Below, piece after piece: positions 22,815-31,009 of a stretch of DNA of 64,000 bases. Position numbers and translations under genes: made by a program. The notes beneath the pieces were generated by a model. That model saw nothing but the letters and a program-made list of their open reading frames with translations. It was not told where the DNA came from and made no database searches. Position 1 is the stretch's first letter. Every line of letters begins with the position of its first letter. This stretch comes from an uncultured Litoreibacter sp. (GTDB lineage Bacteria > Pseudomonadota > Alphaproteobacteria > Rhodobacterales > Rhodobacteraceae): positions 762,810 to 826,809 of the forward strand of contig CANLOU010000003.1 in NCBI GenBank assembly GCA_947492995.1, given 5' to 3'.

Positions 22815-23567
22815 TTACCGCCCGCCTGAAACATCAACGGAGGTGCCGGTGATGTAGCTGGCCCCTTCGCCAAGCAGGAAAAGGATGGCGTGGGCGCATT
22901 CCTCGGCGTCGCCGGGGCGTTTCATGGGCACTTGGTCTGCGAGGTCATCGCAGCGGTCGGGCAAGCCGCCCTTGGCGTGGATGGCGGTCTCGATCAGGCC
23001 GGGGCGGATGGCCACGACGCGGATGCCTTCAGGCGCGACCTCGTCGCTGAGACCTTTGGTGAAGATGTCGATGCCGGCCTTCGTGGCGGCGTAGTCCACA
23101 TATTGCCCGCCCGAGCCCAGCCGCGCGGCGGCGGAGCCGGTGTTGACGATGACGCCGCCATCGCCGCCATAGGCGGTCGACATGCGCAGCACGGCTTCCT
23201 TGGCGACCAGCATCGGCGCGATGAGGTTCACGTCGACCATGCGGCGGAGCCGGTCATAGGACATCTCGTCCACGCGTTGAGGCTTGTCGACGATCCCCGC
23301 ATTGTTGACCAATGCGTCGAGCTGCGGGAAGGCGGCGTCGAATTCGGTGAAGATGCGCGTCACGTCTTCGGGGTTGGCCAGGTCGCCTTGCAGCAGGTGG
23401 GTGATGGCGCCTTCTTGTTCACACATCTGGGCCACCAACTGGGCGCCTTTCAAATCGGAGTTGTAGTGGATGCCCACGTCGTAGCCATGTTTGGACGCAA
23501 GAACGGCGGTGGCCGCCCCGATGCCGGAGGAGGCCCCGGTGATGAGGATTGATTTCTTGCGTGCCAT
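22815..23567 (-). CDS. Short-chain dehydrogenase/reductase
   Basis: A 250-residue classical SDR, an NAD(P)-dependent oxidoreductase. The cofactor motif is ITGASSGIGAATA near residue 8, NNAG is at about 90, and the active site is YVDYAATKAG with an upstream serine region (NTGSAAARLGSGG). The C-terminus GTSVDVSGGR is typical of FabG-like and glucose-dehydrogenase-like members. The substrate cannot be read from sequence. It is transcribed after the TerB-like membrane gene with 12 bp between them. Confidence 0.9.
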   Translation of the reverse strand: MARKKSILITGASSGIGAATAVLASKHGYDVGIHYNSDLKGAQLVAQMCEQEGAITHLLQGDLANPEDVTRIFTEFDAAFPQLDALVNNAGIVDKPQRVDEMSYDRLRRMVDVNLIAPMLVAKEAVLRMSTAYGGDGGVIVNTGSAAARLGSGGQYVDYAATKAGIDIFTKGLSDEVAPEGIRVVAIRPGLIETAIHAKGGLPDRCDDLADQVPMKRPGDAEECAHAILFLLGEGASYITGTSVDVSGGR

Positions 23568-23579
23568 ATCTGCGGTGCC

Positions 23580-24110
23580 TCAGCTGATTTTGAATGCGGT
23601 CTGGATGTCTTCGAGCGCGGAGTGTTGTTTGGAGTTCATCGGGCCTTCGGCCTCGTTCAGGATCGTCTTCAGAATGGACATCAGCGGCGTGAAGGACCCC
23701 GCTTTGTCGAGCTTGTAGAGCTTGCGCGCCATGCGGTCGATGCCTTCCTGCGCGCCGTTGCATTGGGTCATCATCCAGCGGCCCAGCACCGCGATCTCGG
23801 CGGCGTCTTTGACGTTGAGGCCCAGCTCGGATTGTAGGCCGCGGATCATCGCGTCCTTTTCCTCCTGCGTCGGGTAGTCGTCGAGCTCAAGAAAGGACAC
23901 CACGATGCCGGCGATGGCGATGTTGGGGTCCTCGATGTCCTCGACCGGGTGGCGGTTGTGGTTGCGGCGGAACCCGAAGCGGCGGGCGGCGGCGCGGATG
24001 TCGTTGGCAACGTCGAGAATTTCATGGGCGGTGTCGGCGGCGTTGCGCGCGCGCCAGACCCAGACGCCGATGGCGGTGATCGCGCCGAGGATGGTGAGAA
24101 GAAGGGGCAT
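23580..24110 (-). CDS. Membrane-anchored TerB-like helical protein
   Basis: A 176-residue protein with one N-terminal transmembrane helix (LLLTILGAITAIGVWVW) and a cytosolic helical domain. The part from ALAGIVVSFLELD-like IAIAGIVVSFLELDDYPTQ onward resembles TerB/DjlA-type acidic helical domains, which is a weak assignment. The start at 24110 places the membrane helix at the N-terminus; the longer frame to 24203 has no ribosome binding site. It is probably co-transcribed with the SDR gene downstream. Confidence 0.65.
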   Translation of the reverse strand: MPLLLTILGAITAIGVWVWRARNAADTAHEILDVANDIRAAARRFGFRRNHNRHPVEDIEDPNIAIAGIVVSFLELDDYPTQEEKDAMIRGLQSELGLNVKDAAEIAVLGRWMMTQCNGAQEGIDRMARKLYKLDKAGSFTPLMSILKTILNEAEGPMNSKQHSALEDIQTAFKIS

Positions 24111-24195
24111 CGCTAAGAACTCGCTTGGTTTGACTGGGCTTAAACAGGTCGAGTTTGGCGGATTTATGGCGGTCAGGGCAAGTTTTTTAGCAGAG

Positions 24196-24209
24196 CGACG
24201 CATGCGTCG
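24196..24209. other. 14-bp perfect palindrome
   Basis: CGACGCATGCGTCG is self-complementary and is flanked by TTAGC on the left and GCTAA on the right, so a larger hairpin is possible. It lies between the metallophosphoesterase stop and the TerB-like gene start, which are on the same strand. It could be an operator or a hairpin without a T-run. Confidence 0.35.
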
Positions 24210-24262
24210 GATTGGCTAAGCCTTTGAAATTGCAAGGATTGGCCTGCGTTGTTAGGGAAATA

Positions 24263-25090
24263 TTAATTTGGTGTCGTGGGTGGGTGAGATGTTCCGGTCT
24301 CGTAGGGGCAGATCTGTTCCATCTGCAGGGTTACGTCCGCTCCCTGCAGCGAGAGCACGCCCAGGGCGGGGGCCTCGGCGGCGGGCGCAAAGCTGGACCA
24401 GTCCCAATCGGGGACCGGCGGAGGGGCCTGATAGAGCACCGAGCGCATGGTCGAAAACCCGATGCCGCGGATCACGCCGGTGATCGGGCGGTGGACATGA
24501 CCGATGCACAGATACCTCACGCATTCATAGCGGGCCACGAGGTCGAGCAGGCTCTCGCCGTCTTCCATCCGGTCGCTGTCCTGCATGGGCAATCCCAAGG
24601 CCATGGGCGGGTGGTGCATAACGAGCGTGACGGGCGTGTCGCCCGCGTCGCGGAGGGTCTTGTCCAACCAAGCACGGCGGGACGGGCACATCTCCCCCGC
24701 ATCCGCGCCTGCTTTGAGCGTGTCTAGGCAGACCAGCAGCCCGCCCTCCACGGCCACCTGATATTGGATGAAATCAGCCATGCAGGTGGCGGGCAGGGGC
24801 AGCGTTTCGCGCAACAGCGCGCGGTTGTCATGGTTGCCGACCATGGGCAGAACGGGGACGCAGAGCGTCGCCAAGATGGCTTGCAACGCCTGATAATCCG
24901 CGCGGGTGCCGCGATTGACCATGTCGCCTGAAATGACGCAGGCCTGCGCGTCGCTGTGGTGGGTGTTGACGTGATCCACCGCAGCCTGCAGCCGGACGCG
25001 TGGGTCGTGGCCCAGCACATCGCCTTGATGGGTGAAATGCGGGTCGGACATCCAGATGATTTTGGGTGACGTCATTTTGGCGGCCTTCAT
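24263..25090 (-). CDS. Calcineurin-type metallophosphoesterase (class III phosphodiesterase)
   Basis: A 275-residue cytosolic enzyme with the full dinuclear-metal signature: SDPHF, SGDMVNRG, GNHDNR, MHHPP and GHVHRP. This pattern is that of the CpdA/GpdQ group, which hydrolyses cyclic nucleotides or phosphodiesters. The substrate is uncertain because members are promiscuous. The start overlaps the stop of a small upstream ORF by four bases, so translation is likely coupled. Confidence 0.88.
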   Translation of the reverse strand: MKAAKMTSPKIIWMSDPHFTHQGDVLGHDPRVRLQAAVDHVNTHHSDAQACVISGDMVNRGTRADYQALQAILATLCVPVLPMVGNHDNRALLRETLPLPATCMADFIQYQVAVEGGLLVCLDTLKAGADAGEMCPSRRAWLDKTLRDAGDTPVTLVMHHPPMALGLPMQDSDRMEDGESLLDLVARYECVRYLCIGHVHRPITGVIRGIGFSTMRSVLYQAPPPVPDWDWSSFAPAAEAPALGVLSLQGADVTLQMEQICPYETGTSHPPTTPN

Positions 25091-25281
25091 GCCTGTTGCG
25101 AGATCGGGGAGAGGTCTGGTGCCACGAATGCCGCCCTCGCGGCGTCTGAAAAGAGCGTCGCTTTGGAAAAATGGGACAGCATGTCATCTTCGGCGAGAAA
25201 CGCCTTGCAAGAGTAGGTCGCGCCCGCGCACTGCATCAAGTGGCGGCACGCTTCGTCCGTGGCACTGGTGCGGCTGCGCAA
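25087..25281 (-). CDS. Small protein translationally coupled to the phosphodiesterase
   Basis: A 64-residue ORF that starts with TTG at 25281, preceded by AAGGAG at seven bases, an excellent ribosome binding site. Its stop overlaps the phosphodiesterase ATG (ATGA). It has three cysteines (ACRHLMQCAGATYSCKAF) and no membrane helix. No family is recognised. The ribosome binding site and overlap are the evidence that it is real. Confidence 0.55.
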   Translation of the reverse strand: MRSRTSATDEACRHLMQCAGATYSCKAFLAEDDMLSHFSKATLFSDAARAAFVAPDLSPISQQA

Positions 25282-25323
25282 TGAAGAGCTCCTTTCGGGA
25301 TCTGTCTTGGGTGGGGGGCTTGC

Positions 25324-25653
25324 TTATTCAGCCAGTAGGGCGGCCTCGATGGTGTCGTCCCAGCCCAGATGCCACGTCTCGCCCGCGCGGATGACGGGGC
25401 GGGCCATGACTTTGGGTTGGGCCGCGATCTGCGCCTCGGCCTCGGAGTTTTTCAGCCAAGTGTTGAGCGCGCGGTAGTCGTTGGTGGTGGTGTCCACCAG
25501 ATTGTCGCCGAATTCGGCGATTAGCATGGCCAGCTCGTCCTCGGACAGCGGCTCGGCACGGACATCGCGGAAAGTGACGGTATGGCCCGCGCCCTCAAGC
25601 GTTTTGCGGGCGCGGTTGCATTGGGCGCAGGTGGTCAGGCCGTAGATCATCAT
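25324..25653 (-). CDS. ArsC/Spx-family thioredoxin-fold protein
   Basis: A 109-residue ArsC-like reductase with the CAQC motif at residues 9-12 (YGLTTCAQCNRARKTL) and the conserved PVIRAG segment. Family members include arsenate reductases and the uncharacterised YffB/Spx-like proteins. The CxxC form and length fit the latter. A role in arsenate reduction is not indicated, since no ars genes are near. The start is one of two adjacent ATG codons at 25653 and 25650. Confidence 0.85.
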   Translation of the reverse strand: MMIYGLTTCAQCNRARKTLEGAGHTVTFRDVRAEPLSEDELAMLIAEFGDNLVDTTTNDYRALNTWLKNSEAEAQIAAQPKVMARPVIRAGETWHLGWDDTIEAALLAE

Positions 25654-26281
25654 GGGGCGCGGGCTTTCTGTTGGGTCCGTGTTACGGGCTTTCTGCCTGA
25701 AAACGGGGGCGGTGGCCATTTTTATTGGTGGGGTGGCTCTGGTCTGGCCCGTCGACGGGCAACCGGCTTTCGGGGGAAAACCGGCGCTTCATGCGCTGGG
25801 GCGGGAGGAGGACGCGGTGGCGATGTTGCGGGAGATGGCTGCGGGGTAGCTGCGGTAGATGGGTTTGGGCGCGCTGCGACTGTCTGCTTGGAGCCCAGAT
25901 GACCCTCATCAACGCGATTACCGCTGCCCGGTTAACAGGCCGCAGGCCCCGGGCATCGCCAGACCGTCCGACAGGGCTGGCGATTTGGTGGGCTGGGCGC
26001 TACGCATGTCTGGAAGATGACTTTGCTACCATAAAGCGCTGTCGAATGAGTCTTTGGGTCGCCATCCTGCGGTCTGGCCATGCCCTTCAAATCAAACAGC
26101 AGGTTTCGACAAAGCTCTGCTCTGAGCCCGTAGCGGGAAAAGGCCGTTCGAACGGCCTTGTGCGCACGAATTGCAATTCGTGCTCAAAAACGTCTTCGAA
26201 GACGTTTGCCCTAATCCGCTTCGAAGCGGATTTTTCCAGACCCGAACGACCGCTTCGTCCGCATAGCGGACTTCCAACCCT
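25654..26281. other. 628-bp gene-poor stretch with palindrome array
   Basis: No convincing gene is seen. A plus-strand ORF at 25652-25849 (65 codons, with a hydrophobic GAVAIFIGGVALVW segment) overlaps the start of the ArsC-like gene and lacks a ribosome binding site; I leave it uncalled. The 3' half holds a cluster of six hairpin-forming sequences between 26127 and 26271. Confidence 0.6.
26140..26232. repeat. Array of four perfect 20-bp palindromes
   Basis: The palindromes are at 26140-26159 (AAGGCCGTTCGAACGGCCTT), 26164-26183 (GCACGAATTGCAATTCGTGC), 26188-26207 (AAACGTCTTCGAAGACGTTT) and 26213-26232 (AATCCGCTTCGAAGCGGATT). Spacers are 4, 4 and 5 bases. Arms differ, but the centre is TTCGAA in three and TTGCAA in one. 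Weaker hairpins flank the array at 26127-26137 (CCCG-TAG-CGGG) and 26257-26271 (GTCCGC-ATA-GCGGAC). The array lies 3' of pepN. Confidence 0.85.
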
Positions 26282-28846
26282 CTAAGCCCCCAAGATCCGC
26301 GTCACCATCTCGGTCGTGTCGCGGCTCAACCCCCCGGTGGCTTTGATCCGCTCCAGCGCTTCGCGCATTTGGCCTTGGCGGTCGGCGTCATAGCGTTTCC
26401 ATGTGTCGAACACCGACGACATGCGGGCGGTGGTTTGCGGGTTCATAGCGTCCAGCGCGATCAGCGCGTCGGCCATGACGCGGTAGCCCTCGCCGGACGG
26501 GTCGTGGAAGCCCGCCGCATTGGCGCCAAGCGCGCCGTAGACCGCGCGGAAGCGGTTGGGATTGGTCATGGTGAAATCGGGATGCTGGCTCATCTCCACC
26601 GCCTTGGGGGCGGCGCGGTCGAGCTTGGCGTGGCCCACCTGCATGCCGAACCATTTGTCCATCACCAGCCGGTCGTCCTTCCATTGCTCATAGAAGGCCT
26701 GGTTTTCCGCCTCGCCCTTCTCGGCGCGCAACAGGCAGCCGAGGGCAGCCAATTGCTGGGTCATGTTGTCGGCGCTGGCATATTGCTTGGCGGCCTGCGT
26801 GCCGCCATCGAGGCGGGACAGCATGGACAGCGCGGCGTTGCCCCATGCGCGTTTGTCGGCGTCCTCGATGCGCGGAGAATACGGTCCGGTGACCTGCATC
26901 TCAGTATAGATGCGGGGCAGCAGGTCCTGCATCGCCTCGCTGATTGTGTGGTTGAGCGTCTGGCCGGTGAGAAAGATTTTGGTGGGGTCGGGCGTCATGC
27001 CGCCATCGACCAGCGCCTGCTGGATGTCGTCATTGGAGGGGCCGGAGAAGCAGAAGGCCTTGAAGCCCGGGTCCAGCGTGTCGTCGCGGGCCACGGCGAT
27101 GAGCCCGTCGAGATAGGCTTGGTCCGGCGTCGCGTCCTCGGTCACCATGCGGACCATGACGTCGCGGGCAAGGGCGCGGCCTGCCTCCCATTTGTTGAAC
27201 GGGTCGGTGTCATGGGCCAAGAGGAACGCGCGTTCCGCGTTGGTCTGGTCACGCTCCAGAATGATCGGCGCGGAGAAGCCGCGGTTGATGGAGGGGACAG
27301 GTTTTTCGGCGAGGCCCGTGAAGCGGAACTTGTGGACCTCGTCCGTGACCTCGCAGATTTTGGTGGGGTGGATTTCTTCGCCCTGTTCGTTCAGCAGCCC
27401 CACGGCGATGGGGATGACGCGCGGGTCCTTGGTGTCCTGGCCGGGCGTCGGCGGCGTGGATTGGGTGAAGGTCAGGGAGTAGGTGCCGTCTTGGAACGCC
27501 TCGTCCACCTTAACGCGCGGGGTGCCGGCCTGTTGGTACCACAGTTTGAACTGGGTGAGGTCGCGGCCCGTTGTGTCTTCAAAGCACTTCAGCCAGTCCT
27601 CGATGGTGCAGGCCTGGCCGTCATGGCGGGTGAAGTAGAGGTCGCAGCCCTTGTAATAGGCCTCGTCGCCGATCAGCGTCTTCAGCATGCCGATGACCTC
27701 GGCGCCTTTCTCATAGACGGTGGCGGTGTAGAAATTGTTGATCTCCACGAAACTTTCGGGGCGCACGGGGTGGGCCAGCGGGCCGTTGTCTTCGCGGAAC
27801 TGGCGGGCGCGCAGCTGCATGACGTCGGCGATGCGTTCCACAGCGTGGCCGCGCGTGTCGCCGGAGAATTGCTGGTCGCGGAAGACGGTCAGGCCTTCTT
27901 TGAGGCACAGCTGGAACCAGTCGCGGCAGGTGATGCGGTTGCCGGTCCAATTGTGGAAATACTCATGCGCGATGATCGTCTCGATCCGGTGGAAATTGCC
28001 GTCGGTGGAGGTGTCGGGCGAGGCGAGGACGGCGGACGAGTTGAAGATGTTCAGCCCCTTGTTTTCCATCGCGCCCATGTTGAAATCATCCACGGCCACG
28101 ATGTTGAACAGGTCCAGATCATATTCGCGGCCATAGACGTCCTCGTCCCATTTCATGGAGCGTTTGAGCGCGTCCATGCCGAAGGAGGTTTTGTGCAGGT
28201 CGCCGTCGCGCACGTAGATGTTGAGGTCCACCTCGCGGCCCGATTTGGTGGTGAATGTGTCGTGCAGGTTGACCAGATCGCCCGCGACCAGCGCAAAGAG
28301 ATAGGCGGGTTTGGGGTGCGGGTCGTGCCATTTTGCGACCCCGTTTGCATCTGTGCCCAGATCGTTGCCGTTGGACAGTTTGACCGGCTCATCGCCTTCG
28401 ATTGTGACGGTGAACACAGCCATTACGTCGGGGCGGTCGGGGTAGTAGGTGATTTTGCGAAAGCCCTCGGCCTCGCATTGGGTGCAATACATGCCGTTTG
28501 ACATGTAGAGGCCTTCCAGCGCGGTGTTGGTGGACGGCGAGATTTCCACTTCGCATTCAAAGAGAAACGGCGCGTCGGGGGCTTGGGCGGTCAAGCCCAG
28601 ATCGGTCAGCTTGGCATCCGCGTCCTGCCCGTCGATGGTGGCGGAGATCAGTTTGAGCTGCTCGCCATGCAGATAGAATGTCCGGTCTTTCGTGTCCGGG
28701 TTCGGACGGAAGGCGATTTTGGAGAGCACCCGCGTGGCGGTTGGGTGCAGCTTGAAGGTCAGCTGGACCGTGTCGACCAGATAGGCGGGGGGTGTGTAGT
28801 CGCTGAGAAAGATTTCCAGAGGGGCGGCGGGGGAGGCGTCTTTCAT
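26282..28846 (-). CDS. pepN: Aminopeptidase N (M1)
   Basis: A broad-specificity cytosolic zinc aminopeptidase of 854 residues, close to the bacterial PepN length. The exopeptidase motif NMGAMENKGLN is near residue 256 and the zinc motif HEYFHNWTGNR near 291, with the downstream glutamate in CLKEGLTVF. DUF3458 and the C-terminal helical domain follow. The start MKDASPAAPLEI at 28846 is preferred; the longer frame adds residues unlike the family. Its 3' flank is the palindrome array. Confidence 0.95.
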   Translation of the reverse strand: MKDASPAAPLEIFLSDYTPPAYLVDTVQLTFKLHPTATRVLSKIAFRPNPDTKDRTFYLHGEQLKLISATIDGQDADAKLTDLGLTAQAPDAPFLFECEVEISPSTNTALEGLYMSNGMYCTQCEAEGFRKITYYPDRPDVMAVFTVTIEGDEPVKLSNGNDLGTDANGVAKWHDPHPKPAYLFALVAGDLVNLHDTFTTKSGREVDLNIYVRDGDLHKTSFGMDALKRSMKWDEDVYGREYDLDLFNIVAVDDFNMGAMENKGLNIFNSSAVLASPDTSTDGNFHRIETIIAHEYFHNWTGNRITCRDWFQLCLKEGLTVFRDQQFSGDTRGHAVERIADVMQLRARQFREDNGPLAHPVRPESFVEINNFYTATVYEKGAEVIGMLKTLIGDEAYYKGCDLYFTRHDGQACTIEDWLKCFEDTTGRDLTQFKLWYQQAGTPRVKVDEAFQDGTYSLTFTQSTPPTPGQDTKDPRVIPIAVGLLNEQGEEIHPTKICEVTDEVHKFRFTGLAEKPVPSINRGFSAPIILERDQTNAERAFLLAHDTDPFNKWEAGRALARDVMVRMVTEDATPDQAYLDGLIAVARDDTLDPGFKAFCFSGPSNDDIQQALVDGGMTPDPTKIFLTGQTLNHTISEAMQDLLPRIYTEMQVTGPYSPRIEDADKRAWGNAALSMLSRLDGGTQAAKQYASADNMTQQLAALGCLLRAEKGEAENQAFYEQWKDDRLVMDKWFGMQVGHAKLDRAAPKAVEMSQHPDFTMTNPNRFRAVYGALGANAAGFHDPSGEGYRVMADALIALDAMNPQTTARMSSVFDTWKRYDADRQGQMREALERIKATGGLSRDTTEMVTRILGA

Positions 28847-28964
28847 ATGGGGCTCGACTTTTTGGGATCCAGATACATCTGAGAGGGTATGTTCCCGATA
28901 AGGCGCGCACAACTGTCAAAACAGCGCCGGGCAACATATTGGAGATATAGAAAGGAACCTGACA

Positions 28965-29165
28965 ATGTCTGCACCAGACACAAACACCGAGACCCAAAAA
29001 CGCCGTCACGCAGGGCCTTTAGCCGGTATGAAGCTGGTTGTTGTCTTCGCGCTTGTGCTGCTTGCCGCGCTGATTGGCTGGACGGTCTACAAAGGCGGAG
29101 AACCCACCGGTGCCGACACGCAAGTCGATGGTCGGACGGGCGCTGAAACCGCTGTGACCGAATAG
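28965..29165 (+). CDS. Small single-pass membrane protein
   Basis: A 66-residue protein with a polar N-terminus, one membrane helix (LVVVFALVLLAALIGWTVY) and an acidic polar tail. GGA precedes the ATG at suitable spacing. It is divergent from pepN and lies 37 bp before the photolyase gene. No family or function is recognised. Confidence 0.7.
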   Translation: MSAPDTNTETQKRRHAGPLAGMKLVVVFALVLLAALIGWTVYKGGEPTGADTQVDGRTGAETAVTE

Positions 29166-29202
29166 GACTGGCGGGGGCGCCTCTGAGGGCTACCTCGACC
29201 TT

Positions 29203-30735
29203 ATGACAGATGCGCCCGCGATTGTTTGGTTCAAGCGCGACCTTCGGGTCGCTGACCACCCCGCCCTGACCCACGCGGTCAGGCGGGGTTTTGCCGTTCT
29301 GCCCCTCTACATTGTCGAGCCAGACTATTGGCAGCTGCCCGACACATCGGCGCGGCAATGGGCGTTTTTGCGGGACTGCGTGGAGAGCCTGCACACTGAG
29401 CTGGCCCGATTGGGCGCGCCGTTGATCGTGCGATCCGGCGACGCGGTTGAGGTGTTGGAGGCGCTCAGGGCGCATACCGGCGCCGCGCATATGGTCAGCC
29501 ACGAGGAAACCGGCAACGCATGGACCTATGAGCGGGACAAGCGCGTTGGCGCATGGGCGCGGGCCGCCGGTGTGGCGTGGGAAGAGCTGCCGCAATCGGG
29601 CATCGTGCGCCGCCTGCGGGGCCGCGACGGTTGGGCCAAGCGCCGCGACGGATTTGTCTATCGGCCGCAATTGGGCGCGCCTGAGGCGCTGACGCCGCAT
29701 GGGGTGGAGGCGCAGGCCCTGCCTGATCTCAAGCTGGTCGGGGCCTGCCCCGGACGCCAAAGCGGCGGCCGCGACGCGGCTTTGTCCTTGCTTGGCGGGT
29801 TTCTGACGGAGCGCGGGCAGCACTACCGCAAGGCGATGTCCTCGCCGCTGGCCGGGGAATGGGCCTGTTCGCGACTGTCGCCGCATATTGCGTTTGGGAC
29901 GTTGTCCGTGCGCGAGGCCGCGCAGGCGGCCCGCGCCCGCAAGGCCGAGTTGAAAGGCACCCGCACCGGGTGGCTTGGGTCCATGCGATCCTTTGAGGGC
30001 CGGTTGGCGTGGCGTGACCATTTCATGCAAAAGCTGGAAGACGAGCCGGAGATTGAGAGCAGGTGTTTGCACCATGCCTACGAACATCTGCGGCCTCGGG
30101 AAAGCGACGGGTCGCGGCTGCATGCGTGGCAGCATGGCCAAACAGGCCTGCCATTTCTGGACGCGTGCATGCGGTTCTGCCAGCACACGGGCTGGCTGAA
30201 TTTCAGGATGCGGGCGATGGTGACGGCAGTGGCGTCCTACCATCTATGGCTGGACTGGCGCACGCATGGCCCCGTGCTGGCGGGCATGTTCACCGACTAC
30301 GAGCCGGGCATTCATTGGAGCCAGGTGCAGATGCAATCGGGGACCACGGGGATGAACACGGTGCGGGTGTATAACCCTGTGAAACAGGGCCAGGATCAGG
30401 ACCCCGACGGGATATTTACCCGCCGCTGGTGCCCTGAATTGGGGGATGTACCGGACCAACACCTGCAGGAGCCGTGGCGTTGGGACGGGGCGGGGCGCAT
30501 TGTCGGGCGGAGCTACCCCGCGCCGATTGTTGACCCCAAAGAAGCCGCCAAAGCTGCGCGGGACGCGGTCTGGGCGGTGCGCAAGGGCGACGCGTTCCGG
30601 TCCGAGGCCGCGCGGATTGTCGAAAAACATGCCAGCCGCAAGGACCCCCGCTTTGTCAATGACCGCGCGCCGCGCAAGCGCGCCAAGCCTGCGACCTCCC
30701 CAAGCTCTGGGGCCCAGTTGAAGCTGGATTTGTGA
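29203..30735 (+). CDS. Cryptochrome/photolyase family protein
   Basis: A 510-residue flavoprotein with the N-terminal photolyase alpha/beta domain (IVWFKRDLRVADHPALTHA) and the C-terminal FAD-binding helical domain (GERWACSRLSPHIAFG-like, then HTGWLNFRMRAMVTAVASY and the DYEPGIHWSQVQMQSGTTGMNT stretch). It uses light to repair UV photoproducts or to signal. This subtype, with a basic Ala/Pro-rich tail, is common in Rhodobacterales next to a DUF2256 gene. Its stop overlaps that gene by one base. Confidence 0.9.
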   Translation: MTDAPAIVWFKRDLRVADHPALTHAVRRGFAVLPLYIVEPDYWQLPDTSARQWAFLRDCVESLHTELARLGAPLIVRSGDAVEVLEALRAHTGAAHMVSHEETGNAWTYERDKRVGAWARAAGVAWEELPQSGIVRRLRGRDGWAKRRDGFVYRPQLGAPEALTPHGVEAQALPDLKLVGACPGRQSGGRDAALSLLGGFLTERGQHYRKAMSSPLAGEWACSRLSPHIAFGTLSVREAAQAARARKAELKGTRTGWLGSMRSFEGRLAWRDHFMQKLEDEPEIESRCLHHAYEHLRPRESDGSRLHAWQHGQTGLPFLDACMRFCQHTGWLNFRMRAMVTAVASYHLWLDWRTHGPVLAGMFTDYEPGIHWSQVQMQSGTTGMNTVRVYNPVKQGQDQDPDGIFTRRWCPELGDVPDQHLQEPWRWDGAGRIVGRSYPAPIVDPKEAAKAARDAVWAVRKGDAFRSEAARIVEKHASRKDPRFVNDRAPRKRAKPATSPSSGAQLKLDL

Positions 30736-30878
30736 TGGCCAGGATGCGCAAGAAATCCGACCTGCCGTCCAAGACCTGCGCCACCTGCGGCAAGCCGTTC
30801 ACATGGCGCAAGAAATGGGCTGATGTATGGGATCAGGTGAAATACTGCTCGGAGCGGTGCAGGCGGTCAAAGCCCTGA
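30735..30878 (+). CDS. DUF2256 zinc-ribbon-like small protein
   Basis: A 47-residue basic protein with two CxxC-type pairs (CATCGKPF and CSERC), consistent with a small zinc-binding ribbon. DUF2256 genes are commonly found with cryptochrome or photolyase genes, and here the ATG overlaps the photolyase stop (TGATG). The function is unknown; nucleic-acid binding or cofactor assistance to the photolyase is possible. Confidence 0.85.
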   Translation: MARMRKKSDLPSKTCATCGKPFTWRKKWADVWDQVKYCSERCRRSKP

Positions 30879-30962
30879 GCCGCGGGCTTTCAATTTGAGC
30901 AAAAGACAGATGCTTGGCAAATTGGTAAATTATTTTGACCAGTTTCTTGCGGAGCCGAGATT

Positions 30963-30980
30963 TGTTTCGTAAAGGAAACA
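30963..30980. promoter_or_regulatory. Inverted repeat upstream of malate synthase
   Basis: TGTTTC and GAAACA flank six bases, about 30 bp before the glcB start. This is a plausible operator for a regulator of glyoxylate metabolism, but which one is not known. Confidence 0.35.
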
Positions 30981-31009
30981 CATACCGCTGCATACGAAGG
31001 ATTTCTTGC

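Noticed and set aside
25652..25849. 65-codon plus-strand ORF with a hydrophobic segment
   Set aside because: It overlaps the start of the ArsC-like gene and has no ribosome binding site; evidence is too weak to call it.
26369..28501. Long plus-strand ORF opposite pepN
   Set aside because: It is the antisense shadow of pepN, a common effect of high GC third positions; its protein has no recognisable domain while pepN is complete.
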